This document shows, piece by piece, positions 18,387 through 26,922 of a DNA stretch of 64,000 nt. Origin of the DNA: Nitrospina sp. LS_NOB (GTDB taxonomy: Bacteria; Nitrospinota; Nitrospinia; Nitrospinales; VA-1); contig LFLA01000003.1 of NCBI GenBank assembly GCA_001542995.1, forward strand, positions 1 through 64,000. Reading direction: 5' to 3'. Positions within the stretch are counted from its first letter, which is position 1. The number at the start of each line of letters is the position of its first letter. The position numbers and the translations under genes were made by a program. The notes under the pieces are model-generated. The model saw nothing but the letters and a program-made list of their open reading frames with translations, was not told the origin of the DNA and made no database searches.

Positions 18387-19472
18387 TTACCTTAGCTTCA
18401 AGGTGCTGAGACTGATCATGGCCAAAACCACGGCGACAATCCAGAACCGCACAATGACTTTGGGCTCTGACCAGCCAAGTTCCTCAAAATGGTGATGAAG
18501 CGGAGCCATTTTGAAAAAACGCTTTCCACCTGTGTATTTGAAATAACCAACCTGAATGATGACGGACAGCGCTTCAATCACGAAAATTCCACCAACAAGA
18601 ATCAATAGAAGTTCATGCTTGACGATCACTGCGATGGTGCCCAACACACCTCCCAGAGATAAGGACCCGACATCGCCCATAAATATTTGTGCGGGGTAGG
18701 AGTTGTACCAAAGGAAACCCAGGCTGGCTCCAACAATGGCTGAGCTGGCGACCGCGATTTCTCCCGCCTCTTTGATGTGTTGAATGCGCAAGTATTCCGA
18801 AAAATTAAAATGACCAGAGATATAAATGATGCCGGTATAAGTGAATGTGGCGACGATAATGGGGCCGATGGCCAATCCATCGAGACCGTCCGTCAGATTG
18901 ACGGCGTTGGAGGTACCCACCATTATGAAGACAATAAAAATCAGATAGCCAAATCCCAAGTCGGGTTGGAAACCTTTAAAGAAGGGGACCGACAAACGTG
19001 TGGCATATTCGGCACGCGCAGGATCGAAATACAGCAGATAAATTCCAATCGCCAGGCTCAACAATATCTGGAGGAAAATCTTTTCTTTTGCGGAAATACC
19101 ATCCCCTTTTTTTAATTTGATGAAATCGTCCCGTAGCCCGATAGCTCCAAAACCGATAGCGGAAAGAATAACGACCCAGATATAGTGATTGCTTAAATCA
19201 GCCCAAAGCAGAGTAGAGCCTACGAAGGTCGCCAGAATAAGCAGTCCACCCATCGTCGGAGTTCCAGACTTGGAACTGTGATGCTGCGGGCCGTCACTGC
19301 GAATCTTTTCCTGTATTTGCAGTCTCTGCAAAGCGCGAATCATCAACTTGCCCAGAATCAAGCTCAGCGCTAACGCCGTGATTCCAGCATAAGCAGACCG
19401 GAAGGTGATGTACTTGAAAACATTGAATACCGAATATTCCGAACTGAGTGGATAAAACAAGTGATAGAACAT
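18387..19472 (-). CDS. mraY: Phospho-N-acetylmuramoyl-pentapeptide-transferase (MraY)
   Basis: A 361-residue integral membrane enzyme that transfers phospho-MurNAc-pentapeptide to undecaprenyl phosphate, making lipid I. Signatures: HHSSKSGTPTMGGLLIL, GLRDDFIKLKK, AVNLTDGLDGLAIGP (catalytic Asp pair), YPAQIFMGDVGSLSLGG and APLHHHFEELGWSEPKVIVRFW with the HHH motif. About ten transmembrane helices are apparent. Its length is normal for the family. Confidence 0.97.
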   Translation of the reverse strand: MFYHLFYPLSSEYSVFNVFKYITFRSAYAGITALALSLILGKLMIRALQRLQIQEKIRSDGPQHHSSKSGTPTMGGLLILATFVGSTLLWADLSNHYIWVVILSAIGFGAIGLRDDFIKLKKGDGISAKEKIFLQILLSLAIGIYLLYFDPARAEYATRLSVPFFKGFQPDLGFGYLIFIVFIMVGTSNAVNLTDGLDGLAIGPIIVATFTYTGIIYISGHFNFSEYLRIQHIKEAGEIAVASSAIVGASLGFLWYNSYPAQIFMGDVGSLSLGGVLGTIAVIVKHELLLILVGGIFVIEALSVIIQVGYFKYTGGKRFFKMAPLHHHFEELGWSEPKVIVRFWIVAVVLAMISLSTLKLR

Positions 19473-19474
19473 TT

Positions 19475-20878
19475 TTAATTTTTATCTGCGATAAAGATTT
19501 GTAATACTTTTTCCATTGCGGCCCCTCGCGAGCCTTTGAACATCACGCAATCCCCACTTACTGCTTCTTGGGTTAAAAACTCTGCTGCCTCCTGATGGTC
19601 GGTGAATTCCAGGATTTGAATTTTTTCTCCTGCAAGAGTTCGAGCGCTTTTTGCTGCCAGGCCTGCCAGTTTCCCGACTGCGACCAGAATATTTGTTTTA
19701 GATTCGGCTATTTCCTCTCCCAGATTTTGATGGGCGGCGATAGACCGATCTCCCAATTCGAGCATGTCTCCGATCACGAATATCCGTCGGCCCTGGGTTT
19801 TGAAGTCATCCAGTGTTTTCAGGGCTTCGGTCATAGACCGGGGATTGGCGTTGTAAGCGTCGTTAATCAGATCAATCCCTTTGTGCCGGATCTGTTCGTT
19901 GCGCTGGGACATGCGTTGGTAATTCTCCAGTCCGCGGGTCATGGCCTCTTCCTGAATCCCCAAGGAATAACCAGTCGCCAACGCGGCCAGCGCGTTATAA
20001 ATGTTGCAGTAGCCCAGATAAGGAAGACGAACGGAAAGAGTTTTGTCGAAAAGGCTGACTTTGAATTGAAACCCAAGATTGTCCTTGTTTTCTATTTCGC
20101 TGGCCCGCACATCCGCAGGCTGATCAATGCCAAAGGTAACGGTTCTGGCACGAAGTGACCGAGCCAGTTCCAGAACCAGCGGGTCATCGGCATTAACAAT
20201 GGCCGTGCCTTCTTTTGTCAATGCCTGAAACAGCTCTCCTTTTGCGGACTGAATGTCTTTCAGACTCTTCAATTGCACCAGATGCCCTTCGGAAATATTG
20301 GTGATCACACCAATATCGGGTTGCGCGATCTCCGCCAGCTTTTTAATCTCACCCGCTGCACTCATCCCCAACTCAAGAACTCCCATTTCATGAGAGGGTT
20401 CTCTTTTTAGAAGAGTCAGAGGCAGGCCGATATGGTTGTTCAGGTTGCCCTGTGTCTTCAAAGTCTTGAATTTGGTTTCCAATATAGAAGCGATCATTTC
20501 TTTAGTGGTCGACTTCCCGTTTGTTCCAGTAACGGCAACAACCTGAAACGGAAAACGTTTTCTCTGAAAGCCTGCTAAATCCTGCAAGGCTTTAAGCGTG
20601 TCTTGGACATGAATCACAAAAGGTTCTTCCCCGGTCCGGGTAGGCTTATCCGGAAGCTTATCCGGATTGGACAGAATGATTCCTCCAACCTTTTTATCAA
20701 TCACGTCAGCCAGAAAGTCATGTCCGTCAAACCGCTCCCCTTTAATACAAATGAACAATTTCCCTTTTGAGATCGTTCGGGAATTTATGGAAACCCCCTG
20801 AAAAGGACGAGCGAGGTCTCCTTGCAAGAGCCGGCCTTCAAATGCATTGAGGCAATCTTGTGCTTGACCTTTCATCAA
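19475..20878 (-). CDS. murF: UDP-MurNAc-tripeptide--D-alanyl-D-alanine ligase (MurF)
   Basis: A 467-residue Mur ligase that completes the pentapeptide with D-Ala-D-Ala. It shows GVSINSRTISKGKLFICIKG in the N-domain, the ATP loop VTGTNGKSTTKEMIASILE (~116-134), GNLNNHIGLPLTLL, ELGMSAAGEIKKLAEI and the C-terminal DLINDAYNANPRSMTEAL motif typical of MurF. It overlaps the murE stop codon by four bases (ATGA), so the two are translationally coupled. Confidence 0.97.
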   Translation of the reverse strand: MMKGQAQDCLNAFEGRLLQGDLARPFQGVSINSRTISKGKLFICIKGERFDGHDFLADVIDKKVGGIILSNPDKLPDKPTRTGEEPFVIHVQDTLKALQDLAGFQRKRFPFQVVAVTGTNGKSTTKEMIASILETKFKTLKTQGNLNNHIGLPLTLLKREPSHEMGVLELGMSAAGEIKKLAEIAQPDIGVITNISEGHLVQLKSLKDIQSAKGELFQALTKEGTAIVNADDPLVLELARSLRARTVTFGIDQPADVRASEIENKDNLGFQFKVSLFDKTLSVRLPYLGYCNIYNALAALATGYSLGIQEEAMTRGLENYQRMSQRNEQIRHKGIDLINDAYNANPRSMTEALKTLDDFKTQGRRIFVIGDMLELGDRSIAAHQNLGEEIAESKTNILVAVGKLAGLAAKSARTLAGEKIQILEFTDHQEAAEFLTQEAVSGDCVMFKGSRGAAMEKVLQIFIADKN

Positions 20879-22437
20879 TGGCTTCGTTTCCTTAAAGCTG
20901 AACGGGCAACTTCCCGATCATCAAAGTGAATAGTTTGCGTTGCCAAAATCTGATAGTCCTCATGACCTTTTCCGGCGATGAGAACTAAATCGTTTTTGCC
21001 GGCGAGGTGGATAGCATGTTCAATAGCCTCTTTCCGGTTGATGATGGCGGCATAATCATCACCCTTTCGGGCAGAGGAAGGAACGCCTTGAAGAATGTCC
21101 TCAATGATCTGTTCGGGATCTTCTGTTCTGGGATTGTCAGAGGTGATGATAGAGAAATCGGCTTCCCTCAAAACGGCTTGTCCCATGGCTTTTCTTTTGC
21201 CTTTGTCCCTGTCGCCACCGCAACCGAATACAACAATCAGCTTTCCTTCGGTAAATGCTTTTGCCGCAGAGATCGCATTGCAAAGCGCGTCATCGGTATG
21301 TGCGTAATCCACCAGCACGGAAACCCCATGGCTGTTATCAATGCTTTCAAATCGGCCGGGAATAGGCTGAATCTGGCGAAACACTTCCTGAACCTTTTCC
21401 AGGGAAACATCCTGAACCATAGCTCCCGCTGCCGCGGAAAGGAGGTTGTGAATATTGTGCCGACCGAGGAGGTTGGAGTGGATTTCTCCAGCCCCAAAGG
21501 GAGTTTTCAAGGTAAATTGGCAACCTGATTTTGTGAGTACAATATTTTCAGCCTTAAAATCCGCGTTACTGTCGATGCCTGTGGTGAAGGAATCTGCTTT
21601 AAATTCTCCAGCGAATTCCCGCCCCACCGGATCGTCAATATTGAAAATTCTCTGTTGCACCCGGTTATCCAGAAAAAGTTTTTTCTTGGCGTTTTTGTAG
21701 CTCTCCATATCGCCATGGAAATCCAGATGATCACGGGTCAGATTGGTGAAAATTCCCACCTTAAATCGCATGTCATGAACACGGCTCTGGTATAGGGCGT
21801 GGGAAGAGATCTCGAGAAAACAATATTCAATTTTTTCTTCGATCATTGCGTCCAGCATCCGGTTTAAATCCAGGGATTCAGGTGTGGTGACAGGGGCAGA
21901 AAGTTTTTTATCCCCGTAATGATAATTGATGGTGCCAATAACTCCCGTCCGCACTTCTTTTGCCCTGAACAACGCCTCAAGAATATAGGACGTGGTGGTT
22001 TTCCCGTTGGTACCGGTGATTCCCGTTACGGCTAAGCGCTCTGATGGGCGGTGGTAAAAACTGGTGCTGACGATAGAAAGTGCTTTTCGGGAATCTTCCA
22101 CGCACAGGGCTGTTACGTCACGCGACCCCAGGTCGAGCCCGCCCAGGGAATCAAGAGGGGTTTGGGTGATAAACGCTGAGGCTCCTTTGGCGATCGCATC
22201 TTTTATGAACACGCCGCCATCCCAGTTTCTCCCGGGGATGGCCACAAACAAGCTGTCCAGCCCGGATTTTCTGGAGTCGAAGACGATTTCGCGAATGGCC
22301 CGGTCCATGGTTCCCAAAATATTGGTAACCTGCAAACCCAGGATTAAGCGCGAAAGTTTTTGTTCGTTTTGATCAGTCACGTTAAGGTAACCACTTTCAG
22401 GAAATACCAGCCAGTTTGTTGAACTTGTTGATTCCAT
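20875..22437 (-). CDS. murE: UDP-MurNAc-tripeptide synthetase (MurE)
   Basis: The enzyme adds the third stem amino acid. The ATP loop GITGTNGKTTTSYILEALF and the C-terminal SDNPRTEDPEQII are clear; the DNPR motif is associated with meso-diaminopimelate as substrate, as expected for a Gram-negative wall. I place the start at ATG 22437, which overlaps the ftsI stop as TGATG, giving 520 residues. A longer frame opening at 22548 would overlap ftsI by more than 100 bases and add non-family residues. Confidence 0.95.
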   Translation of the reverse strand: MESTSSTNWLVFPESGYLNVTDQNEQKLSRLILGLQVTNILGTMDRAIREIVFDSRKSGLDSLFVAIPGRNWDGGVFIKDAIAKGASAFITQTPLDSLGGLDLGSRDVTALCVEDSRKALSIVSTSFYHRPSERLAVTGITGTNGKTTTSYILEALFRAKEVRTGVIGTINYHYGDKKLSAPVTTPESLDLNRMLDAMIEEKIEYCFLEISSHALYQSRVHDMRFKVGIFTNLTRDHLDFHGDMESYKNAKKKLFLDNRVQQRIFNIDDPVGREFAGEFKADSFTTGIDSNADFKAENIVLTKSGCQFTLKTPFGAGEIHSNLLGRHNIHNLLSAAAGAMVQDVSLEKVQEVFRQIQPIPGRFESIDNSHGVSVLVDYAHTDDALCNAISAAKAFTEGKLIVVFGCGGDRDKGKRKAMGQAVLREADFSIITSDNPRTEDPEQIIEDILQGVPSSARKGDDYAAIINRKEAIEHAIHLAGKNDLVLIAGKGHEDYQILATQTIHFDDREVARSALRKRSH

Positions 22438-24182
22438 CAGGCTCGATCGAGAATAAAAACACGTTCTTTGCTTGACGGAACGTTTAAATAACGCAACGTC
22501 TTTTTTGCTATTTTCTGGAATACCGGTGCGGCCACAACACTTCCCCAATGCGACCCCTTGGGGTTGTCGATCATCACCAAGATCACAATCCGTGGAGAAT
22601 CTGCCGGAGTAAAACCAATAAAAGAAGAAATGAATTCTGTTTTGGAGTAGGACTGGGTCTCGATATTATATTTCTGCGCCGTCCCGGTTTTGCCCGCAAC
22701 GTCAAACCCTTCCAAGTCTGCTGTTTTCCCGGTTCCGCTTTTCACCACCGACTTGAGAATCTCAACCATTTGAAGGCTGGTTTTTTCGGAAATGACCCGC
22801 CGCACTTTTTTTGGCTTAAATTGCTCCACGACCTTCCCGTCTTTAATCAGCGCCTTGGTGATATGAGGCGCCATAAGATTTCCGCCATTGGCGATTGCCG
22901 CCAGAGCGCTGACCATTTGAATGGGGGTCACGGCGATCTCATGCCCAAAAGAAATAGAGGCGAGAGACATCCCGGTCCAATTTTTCTGGTCCTTGAGCTG
23001 ACCTGCGGATTCGCCGGGGAGTGACAGGCCGGATTTTTCACCGAACCCGAATTTGCGGATGTACTCATAAAAAGGTTTCCTGCCAACCTGCTGGGCAATT
23101 TTGATCGCGCCGATGTTGCTGGACTTGGCAATAATGTCGCGCATGGTCAGCCAGCCAAATTTATGGTCGGAAGCCTCTCCGATATAAGCTTTCCCGATTT
23201 TAAGTTTTCCATTTTCACAAAAGTAAATATCCTGCGGCCTGGCCAACCCTTTATCGAGGGCTGCAGCGGCAACGATGGGTTTGAAAATCGATCCTGGTTC
23301 GTAAGAACTGGCGACGATATTATTCTTCCAGACTTCCGGGGGAAATGCCCCGTAGTGGTTTGGGTTGAATTGAGGGACATTGGCCATCGCATAAATTTCC
23401 CCCGTGTGCGGATCCATAACCACAGCCATCCCTGAGTCTGCTTTAAAACGTTCAACTTGTTTTTTTAAATGATATTCGGTGGTGAATTGGATGACCTCAT
23501 CCAGAGTGAGAACCATGTCATAACTTCTGGAGATGGAGTTGTGCAATCCATCAAGGATTTGAATATTTCTTCCGCGGGCATCGCGTTCTGTAACCTGCCT
23601 GATGGTGGTGCCCTTGAGCCTGGATTGATGGGCATGCTCAATACCGGCAAGGCCTTGATTGTCTATGCCGACAAACCCCAAAACACTTGCTGCAAGTTCC
23701 CGCTTTGGATAAAACCTTTTTTGTTCGGACACGAATCCTACACCTGAAATACCGGCTTGCTTTAGCGCCGCAACCTCATCAAGACCGCTTTTCCGTTTAA
23801 TCCAGACAAAATGTTTTTTGGAAGAGATCTTTTTATAGACCTTATCCCGGTCCAGTTTCAGTGTTGCCGAAAGAACACGTGCGGTTTTCTTTCGGTCCAG
23901 TATTTCCGAAGGGGTTACATAAACAGATTCCACTTCGACATTTCGTGCGAGCTCATTCAGATTCCGGTCATAAATCACTCCGCGCCCGAATTGAGTTTCG
24001 ACAGTGCCCATGTACTGCTTTTCGGATTGCGCCAGAAGGGTTTCATGCTGAATGATCTGCAGAAAAGCCAGCCGGGCGATCAAGGCGGCTCCGAACAGGA
24101 AGAGCAATACCGAGACAACCCACAGCCGGGTTTTAATCCCACCTCGAAACGTTCCAGTGGCCTGTTTGTTATTTTTTGCCAT
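22437..24182 (-). CDS. ftsI: Peptidoglycan transpeptidase FtsI (PBP3)
   Basis: A class B penicillin-binding protein of 581 residues: a short cytoplasmic tail, a transmembrane anchor (~18-36, LWVVSVLLFLFGAALIARL), a dimerisation domain (~60-210), and a transpeptidase domain with SYEPGSIFKP (catalytic Ser in SxxK), SSN (AKSSNIGAIK) and KTG (VAGKTGTAQ). There is no PASTA domain. It cross-links septal peptidoglycan together with FtsW. It follows ftsL by four bases and overlaps murE. Confidence 0.96.
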   Translation of the reverse strand: MAKNNKQATGTFRGGIKTRLWVVSVLLFLFGAALIARLAFLQIIQHETLLAQSEKQYMGTVETQFGRGVIYDRNLNELARNVEVESVYVTPSEILDRKKTARVLSATLKLDRDKVYKKISSKKHFVWIKRKSGLDEVAALKQAGISGVGFVSEQKRFYPKRELAASVLGFVGIDNQGLAGIEHAHQSRLKGTTIRQVTERDARGRNIQILDGLHNSISRSYDMVLTLDEVIQFTTEYHLKKQVERFKADSGMAVVMDPHTGEIYAMANVPQFNPNHYGAFPPEVWKNNIVASSYEPGSIFKPIVAAAALDKGLARPQDIYFCENGKLKIGKAYIGEASDHKFGWLTMRDIIAKSSNIGAIKIAQQVGRKPFYEYIRKFGFGEKSGLSLPGESAGQLKDQKNWTGMSLASISFGHEIAVTPIQMVSALAAIANGGNLMAPHITKALIKDGKVVEQFKPKKVRRVISEKTSLQMVEILKSVVKSGTGKTADLEGFDVAGKTGTAQKYNIETQSYSKTEFISSFIGFTPADSPRIVILVMIDNPKGSHWGSVVAAPVFQKIAKKTLRYLNVPSSKERVFILDRA

Positions 24183-24186
24183 ATTG

Positions 24187-24504
24187 CTATTTCAGGAAAA
24201 CGGTGATCACTTTACCTTCATCAGGTTCTTTCATTCCCACTGCGGTTTTAGCCAAAAAATGAACGCGGTTCAGGGATCTCAGGCTTTCGCGTTCAAGGTT
24301 GAGCAGGTGGTTCTCTTTCAACAGTTTCCTGCGTTCTTTGGCCAGGTCCTGATACTCATAGGCCAGATTAATTTTTTTTACATTGGGCCAAACCAAGGCC
24401 AATGCTCCGAGCATGAACAGGATGGAGATCGAAATGACCATCCAGAAATCTTTAGAGGAAACATGGAGTCGGCCCTTGATAAGCCTACGAACTCCGTCAA
24501 ACAT
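24187..24504 (-). CDS. ftsL: Cell division protein FtsL
   Basis: A 105-residue bitopic protein: a basic N-terminus, one transmembrane helix (~21-41, FWMVISISILFMLGALALVW) and a periplasmic coiled coil rich in Leu/Glu (YQDLAKERRKLLKENHLLNL). FtsL is poorly conserved in sequence, so the call rests on size, topology and position between rsmH and ftsI. It overlaps the rsmH stop codon by eight bases. Confidence 0.88.
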   Translation of the reverse strand: MFDGVRRLIKGRLHVSSKDFWMVISISILFMLGALALVWPNVKKINLAYEYQDLAKERRKLLKENHLLNLERESLRSLNRVHFLAKTAVGMKEPDEGKVITVFLK

Positions 24505-25435
24505 AAACTCTTTCGGCGACCCTCAATTTTGCGCTTATTGATCGTGGATTTTGCGCCACCTCTTCTTCTGAAGGCACAAGGGGTTTGCGAGTCAAAACTT
24601 TTAAGGTCTGCGTTCTTCCACAAATACACATAGGTATTTTGGGTGGACAGGAGCACCCTTTTTCCTCGGCTCTAAAAAATGTTTTTACGATCCTGTCCTC
24701 TAGAGAGTGAAACGAGATCACTGCAACGCGTGCTGTTGAATTGAGCAGTCCCATCATGTCGGCCAAAGCCGTTTTCAGTTGTTCCAGCTCATCATTGACG
24801 GCTATTCTCAGAGCCTGAAACGTCCTTGTTGCTGGATGGATCCGTGAATGCCGGGGAGATGACACCACCCGCGCTACAATTCGGGAAAGCTGACCGGTGG
24901 TGGTGATGGGACGCTCAGCCTGTTCCTTGCGAATTGCGCGGACGATTCGTTTTGAATAACGCTCTTCGCCAAAATTTTTAATAATGGATGCCAGTTCCGC
25001 GTCAGAAAGTTTTGCCAGAAGATCGGCGGCTGAAGTTTTCTGGGAGGAGTCCATTCGCATATCGAGCGGACCATCATGCTGTATGCTGAAGCCGCGCTCG
25101 GCTGTGTCCAACTGGGGCGAAGAAACTCCCAGATCCATCAGTAGTCCAACTACACCTGTGATCCCGTTTTCGGCTGCGAGGCTTTTAAGGTTTCCCAGGT
25201 TGCCGTGGGCCAGAGTTACCCTGTCGCGGAAAGGAGACAGTCTTTCGCTGGCCCGCTCTATAGCGGAGCGGTCCCGGTCGATTGCGAAAACCCGAATTTC
25301 GGGAGCTGTGTTTTTAAGAATGAATTCCGTATGGCCTCCATCCCCGAGTGTGCCATCCACGATTACACCCTCCATGTGAATATTCAGGTAATGAAGCACT
25401 TCGTTTTTCATTACCGTTTCGTGGTACGTTGGCAT
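24497..25435 (-). CDS. rsmH: 16S rRNA (cytosine(1402)-N(4))-methyltransferase RsmH
   Basis: A 312-residue SAM methyltransferase (formerly MraW). Motifs: YHETVMKNEVLHYL at the start, VDGTLGDGGHTEFIL (SAM loop), LMDLGVSSPQLDTAERGFS, GPLDMRMD, HPATRTFQALRIAVNDEL and ISFHSLEDRIVK. It modifies C1402 in the ribosomal P site. It is the second gene of the dcw cluster, 47 bases after mraZ. Confidence 0.97.
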   Translation of the reverse strand: MPTYHETVMKNEVLHYLNIHMEGVIVDGTLGDGGHTEFILKNTAPEIRVFAIDRDRSAIERASERLSPFRDRVTLAHGNLGNLKSLAAENGITGVVGLLMDLGVSSPQLDTAERGFSIQHDGPLDMRMDSSQKTSAADLLAKLSDAELASIIKNFGEERYSKRIVRAIRKEQAERPITTTGQLSRIVARVVSSPRHSRIHPATRTFQALRIAVNDELEQLKTALADMMGLLNSTARVAVISFHSLEDRIVKTFFRAEEKGCSCPPKIPMCICGRTQTLKVLTRKPLVPSEEEVAQNPRSISAKLRVAERVYV

Positions 25436-25482
25436 GATATTTTTGGCGACTCCCTAGATGGCTAATGTCTACGGAATGCCCT

Positions 25483-25872
25483 TTATGCTTTCTCCTGCTT
25501 GGACCATTCTTCGGGGGACCAGACTTCAAAGGTTTTGGACATTCCCACCAGAATGGCTTCTTTGCTCAACCCTGCAATGTCTCTCTGGTTGGCAGGGATC
25601 AAAATCTTTCCTGACTTCATTTCGCACTCAGTTGCTTTAGAATAAAATTCGCGCAATCGGTTACGGTCGGCCTTGTCGAATGCGTTCAGGTCGCTCAGCT
25701 TGGCCTCGTTTTCGGACCATTCTTTCTGGGGAAAGACGACCAGATAATGGTCCATCATACACACCACCAACTGCGGGCCAAACTGTTCCAGCGCACTGCG
25801 AAACTTCGCTGGTACGTTGAAACGGCCCTTGTCGTCCAGGCTGATGTTGTAGGCGCCTAAAAAATTGTTCAT
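25483..25872 (-). CDS. mraZ: Transcriptional regulator MraZ
   Basis: A 129-residue protein with two SpoVT/AbrB-like repeats: LDDKGRFNVPAKFRSAL (~12-28) and MKSGKILIPANQRDIAGL (~84-101). MraZ forms ring-shaped oligomers and represses its own dcw promoter in E. coli and other bacteria. It is the first gene of the cluster, directly after the promoter at 25939-25966. I did not find the classical TGGGN triplet repeats with 5-base spacing, so the operator is unclear. Confidence 0.95.
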   Translation of the reverse strand: MNNFLGAYNISLDDKGRFNVPAKFRSALEQFGPQLVVCMMDHYLVVFPQKEWSENEAKLSDLNAFDKADRNRLREFYSKATECEMKSGKILIPANQRDIAGLSKEAILVGMSKTFEVWSPEEWSKQEKA

Positions 25873-25938
25873 TGACTGTGTTCACCGATTCCGTGTAACT
25901 CTGACATAAAATTACATTTTACAACACTTTAGTACACA

Positions 25939-25966
25939 ATCCTATCATAATGGGACAACCTGTCAA
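25939..25966 (-). promoter_or_regulatory. Sigma70-type promoter of the dcw cluster
   Basis: On the minus strand a perfect -35 box TTGACA (25961-25966) is followed after 16 bases by TAGGAT (25939-25944). Transcription would start near 25932, about 60 bases before the mraZ start. This is the only strong promoter seen before the 16-gene cluster. Confidence 0.7.
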
Positions 25967-26274
25967 CTGAAAAGGAGACATAAATACTGAAAAACTGTGC
26001 CGGGGAAAATGGGCTAACTTTTTATTTAAACAGGTGTTGGTCGCTTCCAAACGGGTCGCAAAAAGGCTTTTTCCTAGAGACAGGGTAAAATCGGGTTGTG
26101 ACACCGCTATTATCGGAACCAGGCGAAAGTGCTATTTCCAGACCGAATCGACGGAGGTAGGGCAACGGGGGGAGCAGAACGACAAATTTGAGTTAGTTCA
26201 TTATAGGTAAATTGCCTTCTTCATGAATTTTTGGCCAGGGCTTATTTATCCCTTTCCTTTTCAATGGATTTGCT

Positions 26275-26304
26275 TTGACAAGGCCAAATTTTGGATGCTA
26301 CTAT
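26275..26304 (+). promoter_or_regulatory. Sigma70-type promoter of the ccm operon
   Basis: TTGACA (26275-26280) and TACTAT (26299-26304) separated by 18 bases, 56 bases upstream of the ccmE start. It points away from the mraZ promoter, making the 25873-26359 gap a divergent regulatory region. The rest of that gap shows no gene. Confidence 0.65.
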
Positions 26305-26359
26305 GAAAAAAGCCTCAATAAATTAATAAAATTCTTTCGCCAGAGGATGTGGGCCGGTT

Positions 26360-26851
26360 ATGAAGCAGAAAAAAATAAGGTTTTTAGTGGGTAGCTTGCT
26401 GATTGTCGGTGCCATCGGCTATCTGATTACAATGGGCATCAGCAATACCTCGCAATATTTCTTTACCGTGGATGAGTTGATGAACCAGCAGGTCTCTTAT
26501 GCCGGTGCGGGATTAAAAGTAAAGGGCAATGTGGTGAATGGCTCTATCCAAAGGGATCCCAACGATTATTTAAATGTGAAATTTTCCATCGAGGAGAACG
26601 ATGCCTCGTTAAAGGTGGCTTATCAAGGGGTAACGCCGGATATGTTTATAGATGGCGGTGAGGTGGTGGTCGAAGGAACTTTGGGGAAAGACGGAGTTTT
26701 TCACGCCAACACTTTATTGACCAGTTGCCCGTCAAAATATGAAGCTGAAAAAGAGGCCGGAAAGATGCACCCGGGAACATTCCCTCAAGCCGATAAGTAT
26801 CGGAAGCCGGGCCTCAATAAAGCGGAAGCCTTGCCGAAAACAACAATCTGA
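26360..26851 (+). CDS. ccmE: Cytochrome c maturation heme chaperone CcmE (CXXXY variant)
   Basis: A 163-residue protein with an N-terminal signal anchor (~5-26, KIRFLVGSLLIVGAIGYLI) and an OB-fold periplasmic domain. CcmE carries heme from CcmC to CcmF. The usual heme-linked histidine (HxxxY) is replaced: the motif reads C123-P-S-K-Y127. CXXXY-type CcmE proteins are known from Desulfovibrio and archaea, so this is a recognised variant and not decay. It opens the ccm operon, 71 bases before ccmF. Confidence 0.93.
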   Translation: MKQKKIRFLVGSLLIVGAIGYLITMGISNTSQYFFTVDELMNQQVSYAGAGLKVKGNVVNGSIQRDPNDYLNVKFSIEENDASLKVAYQGVTPDMFIDGGEVVVEGTLGKDGVFHANTLLTSCPSKYEAEKEAGKMHPGTFPQADKYRKPGLNKAEALPKTTI

Positions 26852-26922
26852 CCTCCCCTGTAAAATCGAGTAACCCAGCCATCCAGCATTAGTGCGGGAT
26901 TAAAGGCGTTTGCATAGAAACC

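Noticed and set aside
22438-22548. Longer murE start at 22548
   Set aside because: It would overlap ftsI by more than 100 bases and add residues that MurE proteins lack; the TGATG start at 22437 is better.
25873-25935. MraZ-binding TGGGN repeats before mraZ
   Set aside because: Only loosely similar GTGT-type steps are present; the canonical repeat with 5-base spacing was not found.
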